Positions 1-8,163 of a stretch of DNA of 56,931 nt are shown here, piece after piece (the first letter of the stretch is position 1; each line of letters opens with the position of its first letter). Origin of the DNA: UBA6109 sp035366835 (GTDB taxonomy: Bacteria > Desulfobacterota > Syntrophia > Syntrophales > UBA6109); assembly GCA_035366835.1 (NCBI GenBank), contig DAOSIS010000021.1:1-56931 (forward strand). Direction: 5' to 3'. Both the position numbers and the translations under genes were made by a program. The notes beneath the pieces are model-generated. The model did no database searches, was not told the origin of the DNA, and saw only the letters and a list, made by a program, of their open reading frames with translations.

Positions 1-62
1 AGATGAACCGCAAGGCCCTCGAACTCGGCGCCGAACTGGTCAAGGACATCAAGGTGCAGTGA
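1..62 (+). CDS. C-terminal end of an unidentified gene (partial)
   Basis: An open frame enters from the left edge and ends at TGA 60-62. Only about 19 residues are visible, ending ELVKDIKVQ. That is too short to assign a family. The tail resembles the helical C-terminus of small subunits of 2-oxoacid:ferredoxin oxidoreductases, but this is a weak impression. An inverted repeat directly follows the stop, which fits the end of a transcription unit. Confidence 0.5.
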   Translation, partial: MNRKALELGAELVKDIKVQ

Positions 63-63
63 A

Positions 64-93
64 CAGGCAGAGATCGTAACCCCTGTCTGCCTG
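64..93 (+). terminator. Possible terminator hairpin after the partial gene
   Basis: Arms CAGGCAGA (64-71) and TCTGCCTG (86-93) pair perfectly over 8 bp around a 14-nt loop, starting 2 nt after the stop codon. The tract that follows (AAATGTTTCATT) is only moderately T-rich, so this is a weak intrinsic terminator at best. Confidence 0.35.
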
Positions 94-310
94 AAATGTT
101 TCATTCAACGCCTTGAACGTTCCGTCGTCCCGTCGTTCCGGCGAAGGGGCGATGTCTGCAGCAGTCCGTGGCCGATCACTTCTAAAAAATATATTGATAT
201 TCGTGAGTTGACGATTATCCGCTTGGGCGACTGCTGATTGGCACGATTCTTCCAAGATCGATTTACGGAAAAAGTTGTTTGTCGCCTTGATCTCTAAGGA
301 GGAATCGACG

Positions 311-586
311 ATGAAAAAGACTTTGCAGACCATCATGCTGGCGGCATTCGTCCTCCTGACAACCGCATCGTTCGGTTATGCGGAGTACGCGGCTGCCGGG
401 TCTTCCGAGTTTCCCTATTTTCAGCTGGGATGCCTCGTCGTGGGCGGGTTGATCATCGTTTCGCTCAAGCACAAGTATACGAAACTGTACCTGAGCGAGG
501 CGATCGGTTCTTTTGCGCTTTACACGCTTCTGGTCGCGTTGTTCACGTCGCCCGTCGTGGAGACCCTGAAGGCGCTCGTGAGTTGA
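311..586 (+). CDS. Small exported or membrane protein, unknown function
   Basis: A 91-residue protein. ATG 311 is preferred over an in-frame upstream start at 275 because AAGGAGG (296-302) sits 8 nt before it. Residues about 1-25 are a basic start plus a hydrophobic stretch ending GYA, which fits a signal peptide. About residues 35-52 (FQLGCLVVGGLIIVSL) and 65-85 form further hydrophobic segments, so the mature protein is probably a small inner-membrane protein. It stands alone, between the preceding gene end and a strong terminator, and def lies beyond on the other strand. I do not recognise a family. Confidence 0.7.
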   Translation: MKKTLQTIMLAAFVLLTTASFGYAEYAAAGSSEFPYFQLGCLVVGGLIIVSLKHKYTKLYLSEAIGSFALYTLLVALFTSPVVETLKALVS

Positions 587-627
587 TCGGGCAATCCGCA
601 GGTCCGCGGGAAAAGGACAAGACGACG

Positions 628-653
628 CCCCCGGAGAACCCGGGGGTTTTTTT
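628..653 (+). terminator. Intrinsic terminator of the small membrane-protein gene
   Basis: Perfect 7-bp GC stem CCCCCGG (628-634) / CCGGGGG (640-646) with loop AGAAC, followed at once by seven T (647-653). It starts 41 nt after the stop codon and reads rightward. Confidence 0.9.
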
Positions 654-686
654 GCGGTGCTGCATACGGCCTGCAGAGGAAGAGGC

Positions 687-1256
687 TCAGGATTCCGGCG
701 GGAAAAGACGTTCGAAGAGGGCCTGCCGCTTCTTGGGGTAGTAGAGCGCACCTTCGTAGTCGACAATCAGTCTGCCGTCCAGATGGTCAATCTCGTGCTG
801 GACGATCCTCGCCAGAAAATCCGTGTAGCGCTTGTTGATTTTCTTGCCGCTGCGATCCAGCGCCCGCACTTTGATTTCGGGAAAACGGCCGATGTCGACC
901 CGGATTTCCGGGCAGGAAAGGCATCCTTCGGACAGGACGGTCTTTTCCCCTCGTGCCTGGGTGATGCGCGGGTTGATCAGGACATCGTAATCCTCTTCAT
1001 TTTTCGTCCATTCCGCCGAGTCGTCGAACCCCTTGTTGCGGAAGATGACGATGCGTCTGGAGATGCCGATCTGGGGCGCGGCAAGCCCCAGGGCGTCGTC
1101 TCTTTCCAGAAACGCATCGACAAGCGCCTTGATCTCCCCGAGGGAAGACCTGTCGAAAGGAATCACCGCCTCACGGCAGGGAGCCCTGAGAATTCGGCCC
1201 TCCTCTTTGTTGAGGCCTTTTTCATTCCAGAGTGTTAGAATCCTGTGTCCGGCCAT
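687..1256 (-). CDS. def: Peptide deformylase
   Basis: Removes the formyl group from the initiator methionine of nascent proteins; a cytosolic metalloenzyme using Fe2+ or Zn2+. The 189 residues contain the three family motifs: GLAAPQIG at 57-64, EGCLS at 110-114 with metal ligand Cys112, and QHEIDH at 153-158 with ligands His154 and His158 and catalytic Glu155. Motif 1 normally reads GxGxAAxQ; here the first Gly is Ala (ALGLAAPQ), a mild departure. The length is typical of a type I/II enzyme with an extra N-terminal stretch of about 15 residues. The gene is transcribed leftward and converges on the small membrane-protein gene. It is not paired with fmt here, unlike in many genomes. Confidence 0.95.
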   Translation of the reverse strand: MAGHRILTLWNEKGLNKEEGRILRAPCREAVIPFDRSSLGEIKALVDAFLERDDALGLAAPQIGISRRIVIFRNKGFDDSAEWTKNEEDYDVLINPRITQARGEKTVLSEGCLSCPEIRVDIGRFPEIKVRALDRSGKKINKRYTDFLARIVQHEIDHLDGRLIVDYEGALYYPKKRQALFERLFPPES

Positions 1257-1486
1257 TTGCCTGAGATCCTATTCTTGAATAGCCAAGGCTATACCACCGC
1301 CGGCGGTCTATTTCAAGGTACGAATCGATTGAACATTCTTGATAAATCGGCGAATCTCTGGTACGTAGCGATCCAGCGTGCTTTATCCCATGGAACGGCT
1401 CGAGACGCGGTTTTGCCTCTCCCCCGAAGTCCCCGCCCGACAGGAGATATCCGGGGTGCGCTCACGGCCGGATCGGTGTTTTCGCA

Positions 1487-2737
1487 TTGATTCATCAATT
1501 GGTTGCACAAATCGCCCGCAACGCCTTCACGAAAGCCATGCGCTTTCCGGGCGACCTGCCGCTGCGTCTTCCCGAAAGGACGGCCGGGAAGCCGGCGCTT
1601 CTGTACATCCATATCCCCTTTTGCGAAAGACTGTGCCCTTATTGCTCCTTCCACCGTGTCGTCTTTTCGGAGACCCTCTGCAGGGACTATTTCCGCGCCC
1701 TGCGCAGGGAGATATCCCTGTACCGCGATCTGGGCTACGACTTCGGCGGAATTTATGTCGGCGGAGGCACCCCTACGGTGCTCATCGACGAACTCGAGCA
1801 GACGCTGGCGACGGCAAGGGATCACTTCGCCATCCGCGAGATCTCCGTGGAAACGAATCCCGATCACCTCACGCCGGAACGGCTGGAAGTCCTCAAGCGC
1901 GCCGGCGTCGATCGTCTGTCCGTGGGGGTCCAGAGCTTCGACGACGGCCTGCTGCGACAGATGGATCGTCTGGAAAAATACGGAAGGGGGGAGATCATCG
2001 CCGCCCGGCTGAAGGAGACGATGGGGCGTTTCGACACCCTCAACGCCGATATGATCTTCAATTTCCCCTCCCAGACCGAGGCGATGATCGAGCGGGACCT
2101 GGCGACGATCCTCGGCCTGGGGCTCGATCAGGTGACCTATTATCCGCTGATGGTGTCGGACATGACGAAAGAGAGGGTCCGTCAAACCTTCGGTGAGATC
2201 GACTGGGGAAAGGAGGCACGCCTCTATGGAATTGTTGCGCGCCGTCTCGCTTCCGCGTATCGCTTTTCGTCCGCCTGGTGCTTTTCCCGCCGCGAGGCCA
2301 TGATCGACGAGTACATCGTCGCCTACGACGATTACGCCGGACTGGGAAGCGGATCGATCGGCTATCTCGGCGGGACCTGTTACGCCAACACCTTCGACAT
2401 CCCCGCTTACATATCAATGCTCTCGCAGGACAGGCCGGTTCTCCCCCTCCTTGCCGTCCGCCCCTTTTCGGTCCGCGACCGCGTCCGCTACGAGTTCCTC
2501 ATGCGGCTGTTCGGCATGGGCGTGGACATGACGGAGTTGGAAGGCAAGTTCGGCGGGTCCTGGCGCTACCTGTGGGGCGAGATCCTCGCATTCGGCGCGG
2601 CGGGCGCTCTTCGCTGCGAGAGACCGCACTTCCGGCTTACGGATCGCGGCCGTTATATCTGGGTGATCCTGATGCGGGAGTTCTTCACGGCAGTGAACAA
2701 TTTCCGCCACTATTGCCGCGTGCGGGCCGGATATTGA
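1487..2737 (+). CDS. Coproporphyrinogen III oxidase-family radical SAM protein (HemN/HemW-like)
   Basis: A 416-residue radical SAM protein if it starts at TTG 1487; ATG 1538 (MRFPGD) is an equally possible start, and neither has a clear ribosome binding site. The [4Fe-4S] cluster motif is CERLCPYC, with Cys46, Cys50 and Cys53 in the TTG numbering. The SAM-binding GGGTPT and ETNPDHL signatures follow, as does a C-terminal HemN-type domain. Relatives include the anaerobic coproporphyrinogen dehydrogenase HemN and the heme chaperone HemW. The C-terminal half is divergent and no other heme gene is nearby, so I cannot choose between heme synthesis, heme handling and another radical reaction. It lies 57 bp upstream of selA. 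Confidence 0.8.
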   Translation: MIHQLVAQIARNAFTKAMRFPGDLPLRLPERTAGKPALLYIHIPFCERLCPYCSFHRVVFSETLCRDYFRALRREISLYRDLGYDFGGIYVGGGTPTVLIDELEQTLATARDHFAIREISVETNPDHLTPERLEVLKRAGVDRLSVGVQSFDDGLLRQMDRLEKYGRGEIIAARLKETMGRFDTLNADMIFNFPSQTEAMIERDLATILGLGLDQVTYYPLMVSDMTKERVRQTFGEIDWGKEARLYGIVARRLASAYRFSSAWCFSRREAMIDEYIVAYDDYAGLGSGSIGYLGGTCYANTFDIPAYISMLSQDRPVLPLLAVRPFSVRDRVRYEFLMRLFGMGVDMTELEGKFGGSWRYLWGEILAFGAAGALRCERPHFRLTDRGRYIWVILMREFFTAVNNFRHYCRVRAGY

Positions 2738-2794
2738 CTGCACACGGGGCGTCCAGCAACAGGCCCTTGACGGGCAGGAGAGAGAGGATCGGCT

Positions 2795-4279
2795 ATGGCG
2801 GCACGCAAGGAAATGGAGGAAAGGCGGAAAGAATTGCTTCGCAATCTTCCGAAAATTGACGAAATTCTGCTGATCCTGCAGCGGAAGGAAGAAATCGTCG
2901 GATTTGCGCGGGAAATCGTCCGAGCGGCCTGCCGCGCCTCCGTGGACGCCCTGCGCGCCGAAATCCTCCGCGGCGGTGATCCCTCGTCGTTCCGCATTCC
3001 CACGATCGCGGAGACAGCCGAGGCCGTCGCGTTCCGGATCGAGGATATGCGGCGCCGCCGGCTTCGCAGGGTGATCAATGCCACGGGCATCATCATCCAT
3101 ACCAACCTCGGCCGTGCGCCTCTCTGCCGCGACGCCCTCGAACGGATTCAGGAGGTGGGGGAGGGCTATTCGAATCTCGAATTCGATCTGGCAGGCGGGC
3201 GGAGGGGGCTGCGCTACGACCACGTCGCGGATCTCCTCTGCAGCCTCACGGGGGCCGAGGATGCACTCGTCGTCAACAACAATGCGGCGGCGGTGCTTCT
3301 GGTCCTGAACACGCTGGCGAGGAACCACGAAGCCGTCGTGTCCCGCGGAGAGCTGATCGAGATCGGCGGTGAATTCCGCATTCCGGACGTCATGGAGCGA
3401 AGCGGGGCGCAGTTGCGGGAGGTGGGGACGACCAACCGCACCCATCTGAAGGATTACGAGGAGGCCTGCGGCGATCAGACCGCCCTCATCCTGAAGGTTC
3501 ATACCAGCAATTACAGGATCGTCGGCTTCACGGAAGAGGTCGGCCTGGCCGATCTTGCCGGACTGGCGAAGAAGAGGGAGGTCCCCGTCATGAGCGATCT
3601 GGGCAGCGGCTGCCTCGTCGACCTCGCAGCGCACGATCTGGAACACGAACCCACCGTGCAGGAGGTGCTGGCCGAAGGCGCGGACGTCGTCACCTTCAGC
3701 GGCGACAAGCTGCTCGGCGGTCCCCAGGCCGGAGTGATCCTCGGCCGGAAGGATCTCCTGGAACGCATGAAGAAGAATCCCCTGACCCGGGCGCTCCGCA
3801 TCGACAAGTTCACGCTTGCGGCGCTGGAGGCGACCCTGATTCAATATCTTCGGCCGGGCGAGGCGTGCGGGGAATTGCCCGTCCTGCGGGCGTTGACGGA
3901 ACCGGCCGAAAGCGTGCTGCTCCGGGCGAAGAAACTGGCGCGGCGGCTGCGGAAGGCCTGCCCGCCGTCTCTGAGCTTTGCCGTGAGAAAGGGGACATCC
4001 CTGGCCGGCGGCGGGTCGCTGCCGACGCGGGAGATTCCTACATCACTCGTCACGGTTCGTTCCTCGGTCGCGGGGGCGAACGAACTGGAGAAACGGCTCC
4101 GCCGGCTGGAAGTGCCGATCGTGGCGCGCATTTCCGATGACGAACTGCTGCTGGATCTGCGAACGATTTCCGCGGAGGAATTCCCGGCGCTGATCCAAGG
4201 CTTCGTATCGATTTCCTCTCCGGGTGGCGCCGCACCCTCCGGCCGAAAGGGAAGGGATCCGGGTGGAAGGCAGGGCTGA
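2795..4279 (+). CDS. selA: L-seryl-tRNA(Sec) selenium transferase
   Basis: A PLP enzyme that converts Ser-tRNA(Sec) to Sec-tRNA(Sec) using selenophosphate. The 494 residues match the family closely: an N-terminal helical domain (about 1-80), the substrate-pocket motif INATGIIIHTNLGRAPL (about residue 95), and the PLP lysine in SGDKLLGGPQAG (Lys305). Its presence predicts that the genome makes selenoproteins. selB, selC and selD are not in the window, and I found no gene here whose frame continues through TGA. The stop lies inside the start region of rluD, so the two are probably co-transcribed. Confidence 0.96.
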   Translation: MAARKEMEERRKELLRNLPKIDEILLILQRKEEIVGFAREIVRAACRASVDALRAEILRGGDPSSFRIPTIAETAEAVAFRIEDMRRRRLRRVINATGIIIHTNLGRAPLCRDALERIQEVGEGYSNLEFDLAGGRRGLRYDHVADLLCSLTGAEDALVVNNNAAAVLLVLNTLARNHEAVVSRGELIEIGGEFRIPDVMERSGAQLREVGTTNRTHLKDYEEACGDQTALILKVHTSNYRIVGFTEEVGLADLAGLAKKREVPVMSDLGSGCLVDLAAHDLEHEPTVQEVLAEGADVVTFSGDKLLGGPQAGVILGRKDLLERMKKNPLTRALRIDKFTLAALEATLIQYLRPGEACGELPVLRALTEPAESVLLRAKKLARRLRKACPPSLSFAVRKGTSLAGGGSLPTREIPTSLVTVRSSVAGANELEKRLRRLEVPIVARISDDELLLDLRTISAEEFPALIQGFVSISSPGGAAPSGRKGRDPGGRQG

Positions 4280-5246
4280 CAAGAGGGGCGGTGAGAACCT
4301 TACCGTAGGAGAGGAAGACGCCGGCCTGCGGCTGGATGTCTATCTGACCTGCCGGGACGCGGCCCTGTCCCGGTCGCAGGTCCAGAAATGGATTGAGAAG
4401 GGTCTCGTCGAAATCGACGGGGTGGTTTGCCGCCGTCCGGGCCGCAGGCTGAAGCCGGGGGAAGTCGTATCGTGCGACAGGCCCGAGCCGGTGCCCTACC
4501 GCCTTCTCCCCGAAGAAATCCCCCTGTCCGTCGTCTATGAGGACGGGGCGATCCTGGTCATCGACAAGCCGGCGGGGATGGTGGTCCATCCGGCCGCCGG
4601 GCATGGGACCGGGACACTGGTCCACGCCGTTCTCGCGCATTGCCGCGACCTCTCCGGAATCGGAGGGGAGCTGCGGCCGGGAATCGTGCACCGTCTCGAC
4701 AAGGAAACGTCGGGCCTCCTGGTCGTCGCCAAATCGGACGAGGCGCACCAGCGGCTCGCCGAACAGTTCAAGAAGAGGCTGGTGAGGAAGGCCTATCAGG
4801 CGCTGGTGTTCGGTGACATGAGGGAGGAGACCGGCCGCATCGAAAAACCGGTCGGCCGTCATCCGTCGGACCGCAAGAAGATGTCGGCCCTCTCGCCGCG
4901 TGGGAAGCCGGCCGTTACCTCCTGGCGCGTGGCGGAACGTTTCGGAGGCGTGACGCTTCTCGACGTCAGGATCGAAACGGGGAGGACGCACCAGATCCGC
5001 GTGCACCTGACGTCCGTGGGACATCCGGTCGTCGGTGACAGGACCTACGGAAACCCCGGCAGGATCGGCACAATCCGCGATCCCCGTGTCCGGAAGATTC
5101 TCCAGCGCCTGGACCGGCAGGCCCTGCACGCCTGGCGCCTTGAATTTGCCCACCCTCTGAGCGGCACGCCTCTCCGGTTCTGTGCGCCGCTGCCGGAGGA
5201 TATCGCGACCGTCTGTGAAGAACTGAGATGCTCGACTACATCGTAG
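4263..5246 (+). CDS. rluD: RluA-family 23S rRNA pseudouridine synthase
   Basis: Isomerises specific uridines of 23S rRNA to pseudouridine; the RluD type acts in helix 69. The 327 residues begin with an S4 RNA-binding domain (about 14-75), followed by the catalytic domain with HRLDKETSG at 143-151, where Asp146 is the nucleophile. The later motif GRTHQIRVHL is also present. I place the start at GTG 4263, with purine-rich AAGGGAAGGG upstream, so it overlaps the end of selA by 17 nt; GTG 4224 in the same frame is the alternative. RluC/RluD paralogues are hard to separate, so the rRNA target is inferred. The next gene overlaps its 3' end. Confidence 0.9.
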   Translation: MEGRADKRGGENLTVGEEDAGLRLDVYLTCRDAALSRSQVQKWIEKGLVEIDGVVCRRPGRRLKPGEVVSCDRPEPVPYRLLPEEIPLSVVYEDGAILVIDKPAGMVVHPAAGHGTGTLVHAVLAHCRDLSGIGGELRPGIVHRLDKETSGLLVVAKSDEAHQRLAEQFKKRLVRKAYQALVFGDMREETGRIEKPVGRHPSDRKKMSALSPRGKPAVTSWRVAERFGGVTLLDVRIETGRTHQIRVHLTSVGHPVVGDRTYGNPGRIGTIRDPRVRKILQRLDRQALHAWRLEFAHPLSGTPLRFCAPLPEDIATVCEELRCSTTS

Positions 5247-6022
5247 AGGGACCGATCGGGTACTTCGTGGCGCCCGAGCTTGCCGCATACCCATTCGTCC
5301 GCCACGGCTTTCTGACAAAGCGCGGCGGCCTCGCCGACGGTCCGTTCAGCGGGCTCAATGTCAGCAGCCGCCTCGGAAACCGGGACTGCGTACGGCAGAA
5401 CTGGGAACTGCTTGCAACGGCCTTGCGCATCCCCCTCTCCCGGTTTGTCCTCGCCAGACAGGTGCACGGAAACAAAGTCCTCGTCGTCGACGGTGATGCG
5501 CGGGTCGCGGCGGCCGGAGAAAACGGGGAATTCGACGCCCTGATTACGGATCGCCCGGGATTGGCCCTTGCGATCAGGACGGCGGACTGCGTGCCTGTAT
5601 TCCTTCTGGATCCGTGCCGCCGCGTCATCGGCGTTGCCCATGCGGGGTGGAGGGGAACGGTCGCGAACATCGTGGGAGCGGTCGTCGATCGCATGAAGAG
5701 GCGTTATGGCAGCCGTCCGGGCGATCTGCTGGCTGCTGTCGGTCCCTCGATCGGTGCCTGCTGTTACCGGGTGGACCGACCGGTATACGAGGCGGTGCAT
5801 TCGGAACGCCATCGAAGCGCCTGGTTCCGCAAGAACGGCGCCGGAAACTGGCTGTTCGATCTGCCGCTCGCGAATCGGATGCAGCTAGTGGAAGCGGGCG
5901 TTCCCGAAGAGGGGATCGTGACGGCGGAAACCTGTACAGGCTGCCGCGCCGATCTCTTCTTCTCCCACCGCCGGGACGGCGCCGACACGGGCCGGCAATT
6001 GAATTTCATGATCCTGGGGTAG
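5228..6022 (+). CDS. pgeF: Peptidoglycan editing factor / multicopper-oxidase-fold purine nucleosidase (YfiH family)
   Basis: A 264-residue protein of the DUF152/YfiH family. Family members have been described as laccase-like, as purine nucleoside phosphorylases, and as PgeF, which limits misincorporation of L-Ser in peptidoglycan. Signature motifs are RQVHG (about 78), the metal-site ADCVP (about 119), HAGWRGT (about 139), GPSIGACCY (about 172) and the C-terminal FFSHRRDG. Conserved His and Cys metal ligands are intact. It overlaps rluD by 19 nt; the rluD-pgeF pairing is common in bacteria and supports both calls. It is the last gene before the long rho leader. Confidence 0.93.
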   Translation: MLDYIVEGPIGYFVAPELAAYPFVRHGFLTKRGGLADGPFSGLNVSSRLGNRDCVRQNWELLATALRIPLSRFVLARQVHGNKVLVVDGDARVAAAGENGEFDALITDRPGLALAIRTADCVPVFLLDPCRRVIGVAHAGWRGTVANIVGAVVDRMKRRYGSRPGDLLAAVGPSIGACCYRVDRPVYEAVHSERHRSAWFRKNGAGNWLFDLPLANRMQLVEAGVPEEGIVTAETCTGCRADLFFSHRRDGADTGRQLNFMILG

Positions 6023-6059
6023 GCGCTTTTCCGGGAAGGCGGCGGAAAATACAAAAAGC

Positions 6060-6087
6060 TTGACAGTTTACGATTTTTTGATATAGG
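6060..6087 (+). promoter_or_regulatory. Predicted sigma-70 promoter of rho
   Basis: TTGACA at 6060-6065, a 16-nt spacer and TATAGG at 6082-6087 lie in a locally AT-rich patch. Transcription would start near 6095, leaving an untranslated leader of about 215 nt before the rho ATG. E. coli rho also has a long leader in which Rho attenuates its own transcription; the same regulation here is an inference. Confidence 0.55.
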
Positions 6088-6311
6088 AAGATTCAAACGA
6101 AGAAAGGCGCGCTGACTCCTTCCTATTGTAAGTGCATCATAAAACCCATTAAACAGCCTGGTGTTTTCACCCATTTCTTTATCAGGAACGATCTGTGTTT
6201 CTCCAGGGGATACAGGTGAACGATTAAGGTGCAATGGCGTTGTCGAGTCGTTGTCGTAGTTTTGCTGCAATCAGGATTCAAGAAAGGACGTGAGGCGGGG
6301 AAGGAACGTTT

Positions 6312-7559
6312 ATGAACATCGAGGACATCAAAAGATTGCCCATCAGTGAACTTGCGAAGCTGGCCAAGGACCTTGAAGTGGCCGGCGCCGGAGGAATGAG
6401 GAGGCAGGATCTCATCTTTGCGATCCTGCAGGCCCAGGCGGAAAAGAACGGCATGATCGCCGGCTCGGGAGTGCTGGAAATTCTTCCCGACGGTTTCGGA
6501 TTTCTGCGTGCCGTCGACTACAACTACCTGCCGAGCCCGGATGACATCTACATCTCCCCTTCGCAGATCCGGAGATTCAATCTGCGCACCGGCGACACGG
6601 TGTCGGGGGAGGTCCGTCCTCCGAAAGAAGGGGAGAAGTATTTCGCGCTCCTGAAAGTCGATTCCGTCAATTTCGAAAGCCCGGAATCCACCCGCGACAA
6701 GATCCTCTTCGACAACCTGACCCCCCTGTACCCCGAAGAAAAGCTGAAACTGGAATTCGATGCGGAAAATCTCTCCACCCGCGTCATGGACCTGTTCACG
6801 CCCATCGGGAAGGGCCAGAGGGCGCTGATCGTTTCTCCGCCGCGTGCAGGCAAGACGGTCCTGCTGCAGGACATCGCCCATGCCATCATGGCGAACCACC
6901 CCGAAGTGATCCTGATGGTACTGCTCATCGACGAGCGGCCGGAGGAGGTCACGGACATGCAGCGCAGCGTGAAGGGCGAGGTGATCTCCTCCACCTTCGA
7001 TGAACCCGCAACGCGGCACGTCCAGGTGGCCGAAATGGTGATCGAGAAGGCCAAACGGCTTACGGAGCACAAGCGGGACGTCGTCATTCTTCTGGACAGC
7101 ATCACCCGGCTGGCCCGGGCGTACAACACGGTCGTTCCCCCCAGCGGCAAGGTCCTCTCCGGCGGCGTGGATTCCAATGCCCTGCACAAGCCGAAGCGCT
7201 TCTTCGGCGCGGCCCGCAACATCGAGAACGGCGGAAGCCTCACGATCATCTCCACCGCGCTCATCGATACGGGAAGCCGGATGGATGAAGTCATTTTCGA
7301 AGAATTCAAGGGAACGGGCAACATGGAACTGCACCTGGACCGGCGGATTGCGGACCGCAGGGTCTTCCCGGCCTTCGACCTCATCCGTTCGGGGACGCGC
7401 AAGGAGGAGATGCTGATCCCGAAGCAGAATCTCAACCGCGTGTGGATTCTGCGCCGCCTGTTGCAGGAAATGAACCCCGTCGACGCGATGGAGTTCATCA
7501 TCGACAAGATCCGCAAGTCGGAAACGAACCAGCAGTTCCTGGATTCGATGAACCAGTAG
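6312..7559 (+). CDS. rho: Transcription termination factor Rho
   Basis: Hexameric RNA-dependent ATPase that ends transcription on unstructured, C-rich RNA. The 415 residues show the full domain order: an N-terminal Rho_N helical domain (1-45), a cold-shock-like RNA-binding fold (about 50-120, with DGFGFLR), and the RecA-like motor with Walker A SPPRAGKTVLLQ (about 174-185), LLIDERPEEV, and the Q-loop and R-loop region. There is no insertion or extended N-terminus, so it is a compact Rho of the E. coli type. The start ATG 6312 follows GGGGAAGGAACG. The next gene, rpmE, has its own promoter. Confidence 0.98.
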   Translation: MNIEDIKRLPISELAKLAKDLEVAGAGGMRRQDLIFAILQAQAEKNGMIAGSGVLEILPDGFGFLRAVDYNYLPSPDDIYISPSQIRRFNLRTGDTVSGEVRPPKEGEKYFALLKVDSVNFESPESTRDKILFDNLTPLYPEEKLKLEFDAENLSTRVMDLFTPIGKGQRALIVSPPRAGKTVLLQDIAHAIMANHPEVILMVLLIDERPEEVTDMQRSVKGEVISSTFDEPATRHVQVAEMVIEKAKRLTEHKRDVVILLDSITRLARAYNTVVPPSGKVLSGGVDSNALHKPKRFFGAARNIENGGSLTIISTALIDTGSRMDEVIFEEFKGTGNMELHLDRRIADRRVFPAFDLIRSGTRKEEMLIPKQNLNRVWILRRLLQEMNPVDAMEFIIDKIRKSETNQQFLDSMNQ

Positions 7560-7575
7560 CGGGTGCAAAAGTCTC

Positions 7576-7603
7576 TTGCATTTCGCCGGGAAAATGGTAT
7601 AAG
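7576..7603 (+). promoter_or_regulatory. Predicted sigma-70 promoter of rpmE
   Basis: TTGCAT (7576-7581), a 16-nt spacer and TATAAG (7598-7603) lie 17 nt after the rho stop. The predicted leader is about 75 nt and includes a GA-rich stretch before the Shine-Dalgarno AAGGAG at 7671-7676. Confidence 0.5.
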
Positions 7604-7686
7604 CGCAGCCCCGTCGTTCTGCCATCGGGACAAGGGGGTAGAGATCCCGGGCGGACGATGAGGATGACAGAAGGAGCAAAACGAAC

Positions 7687-7896
7687 ATGAAAGAAGGCAT
7701 TCATCCTGAATACCAGGAAACGACCATCACGTGCGTTTGCGGGAACGTCATTCAGACCCGGTCCACGAAGAAGGACATCAAGGTTGAAATCTGCTCGAAG
7801 TGCCACCCCTTCATGACGGGCAAGCAGAAGATCATGGATACGGCCGGTCGTGTGGAGCGGTTCAGAAAGAAGTACGCAAAGGAAGAAAAGAAGTAA
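7687..7896 (+). CDS. rpmE: 50S ribosomal protein L31, zinc-binding type
   Basis: A 69-residue ribosomal protein of the large subunit near the central protuberance. It is the C+ form: Cys16, Cys18, Cys36 and Cys39 form a zinc-ribbon site (TCVCG and ICSKCHPF), unlike the zinc-independent YkgM paralogue used under zinc starvation. The rest matches L31: HPEYQETTI at the start and the conserved TGKQK and D-T-A-G-R-V-ERF tail. AAGGAG ends 10 nt before the ATG. The order rho-rpmE-prfA-prmC is widespread in Proteobacteria and Desulfobacterota. Confidence 0.97.
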   Translation: MKEGIHPEYQETTITCVCGNVIQTRSTKKDIKVEICSKCHPFMTGKQKIMDTAGRVERFRKKYAKEEKK

Positions 7897-7928
7897 TTCG
7901 GCGATGTAAAGCCGCGGGATCTTTCAGA

Positions 7929-7958
7929 GGCTGCGCAGGATCGGGATCCGGCGCAGCC
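7929..7958 (+). other. Hairpin between rpmE and prfA
   Basis: Arms GGCTGCGC (7929-7936) and GCGCAGCC (7951-7958) pair over 8 bp. The loop holds the small palindrome GGATCGGGATCC. There is no T-tract, so it is more likely an RNA 3'-end or processing structure than an intrinsic terminator. Confidence 0.4.
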
Positions 7959-8005
7959 GGGCGCCTCCTGGATGCCCCGCCGTCTCTCTATCCGCAGATC
8001 TCTCC

Positions 8006-8034
8006 TTGTTTCCGCTCTTGATTTAAGAGATAAT
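8006..8034 (+). promoter_or_regulatory. Possible promoter of prfA
   Basis: TTGTTT (8006-8011), a 17-nt spacer and GATAAT (8029-8034) lie about 130 bp before the prfA ATG, in a 267-bp spacer. The -10 box matches consensus at five of six positions; the -35 box is poor. Confidence 0.35.
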
Positions 8035-8163
8035 CCACCGCAACGGCTTGAGGGAAGGGCCTGCCTGTCTTTGCGGCGGGACCTCATGAAGACCGCCTTC
8101 TCAAAACGGAGGTTCTTCAGGCTTCGTCCGCATGAAAAAAACGATTCGTGATCATGGGAGCGC

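Noticed and set aside
687..1256. Loss of function in peptide deformylase because motif 1 starts with Ala instead of Gly
   Set aside because: The Gln, Cys112, His154, Glu155 and His158 active-site residues are all intact; the substitution is mild.
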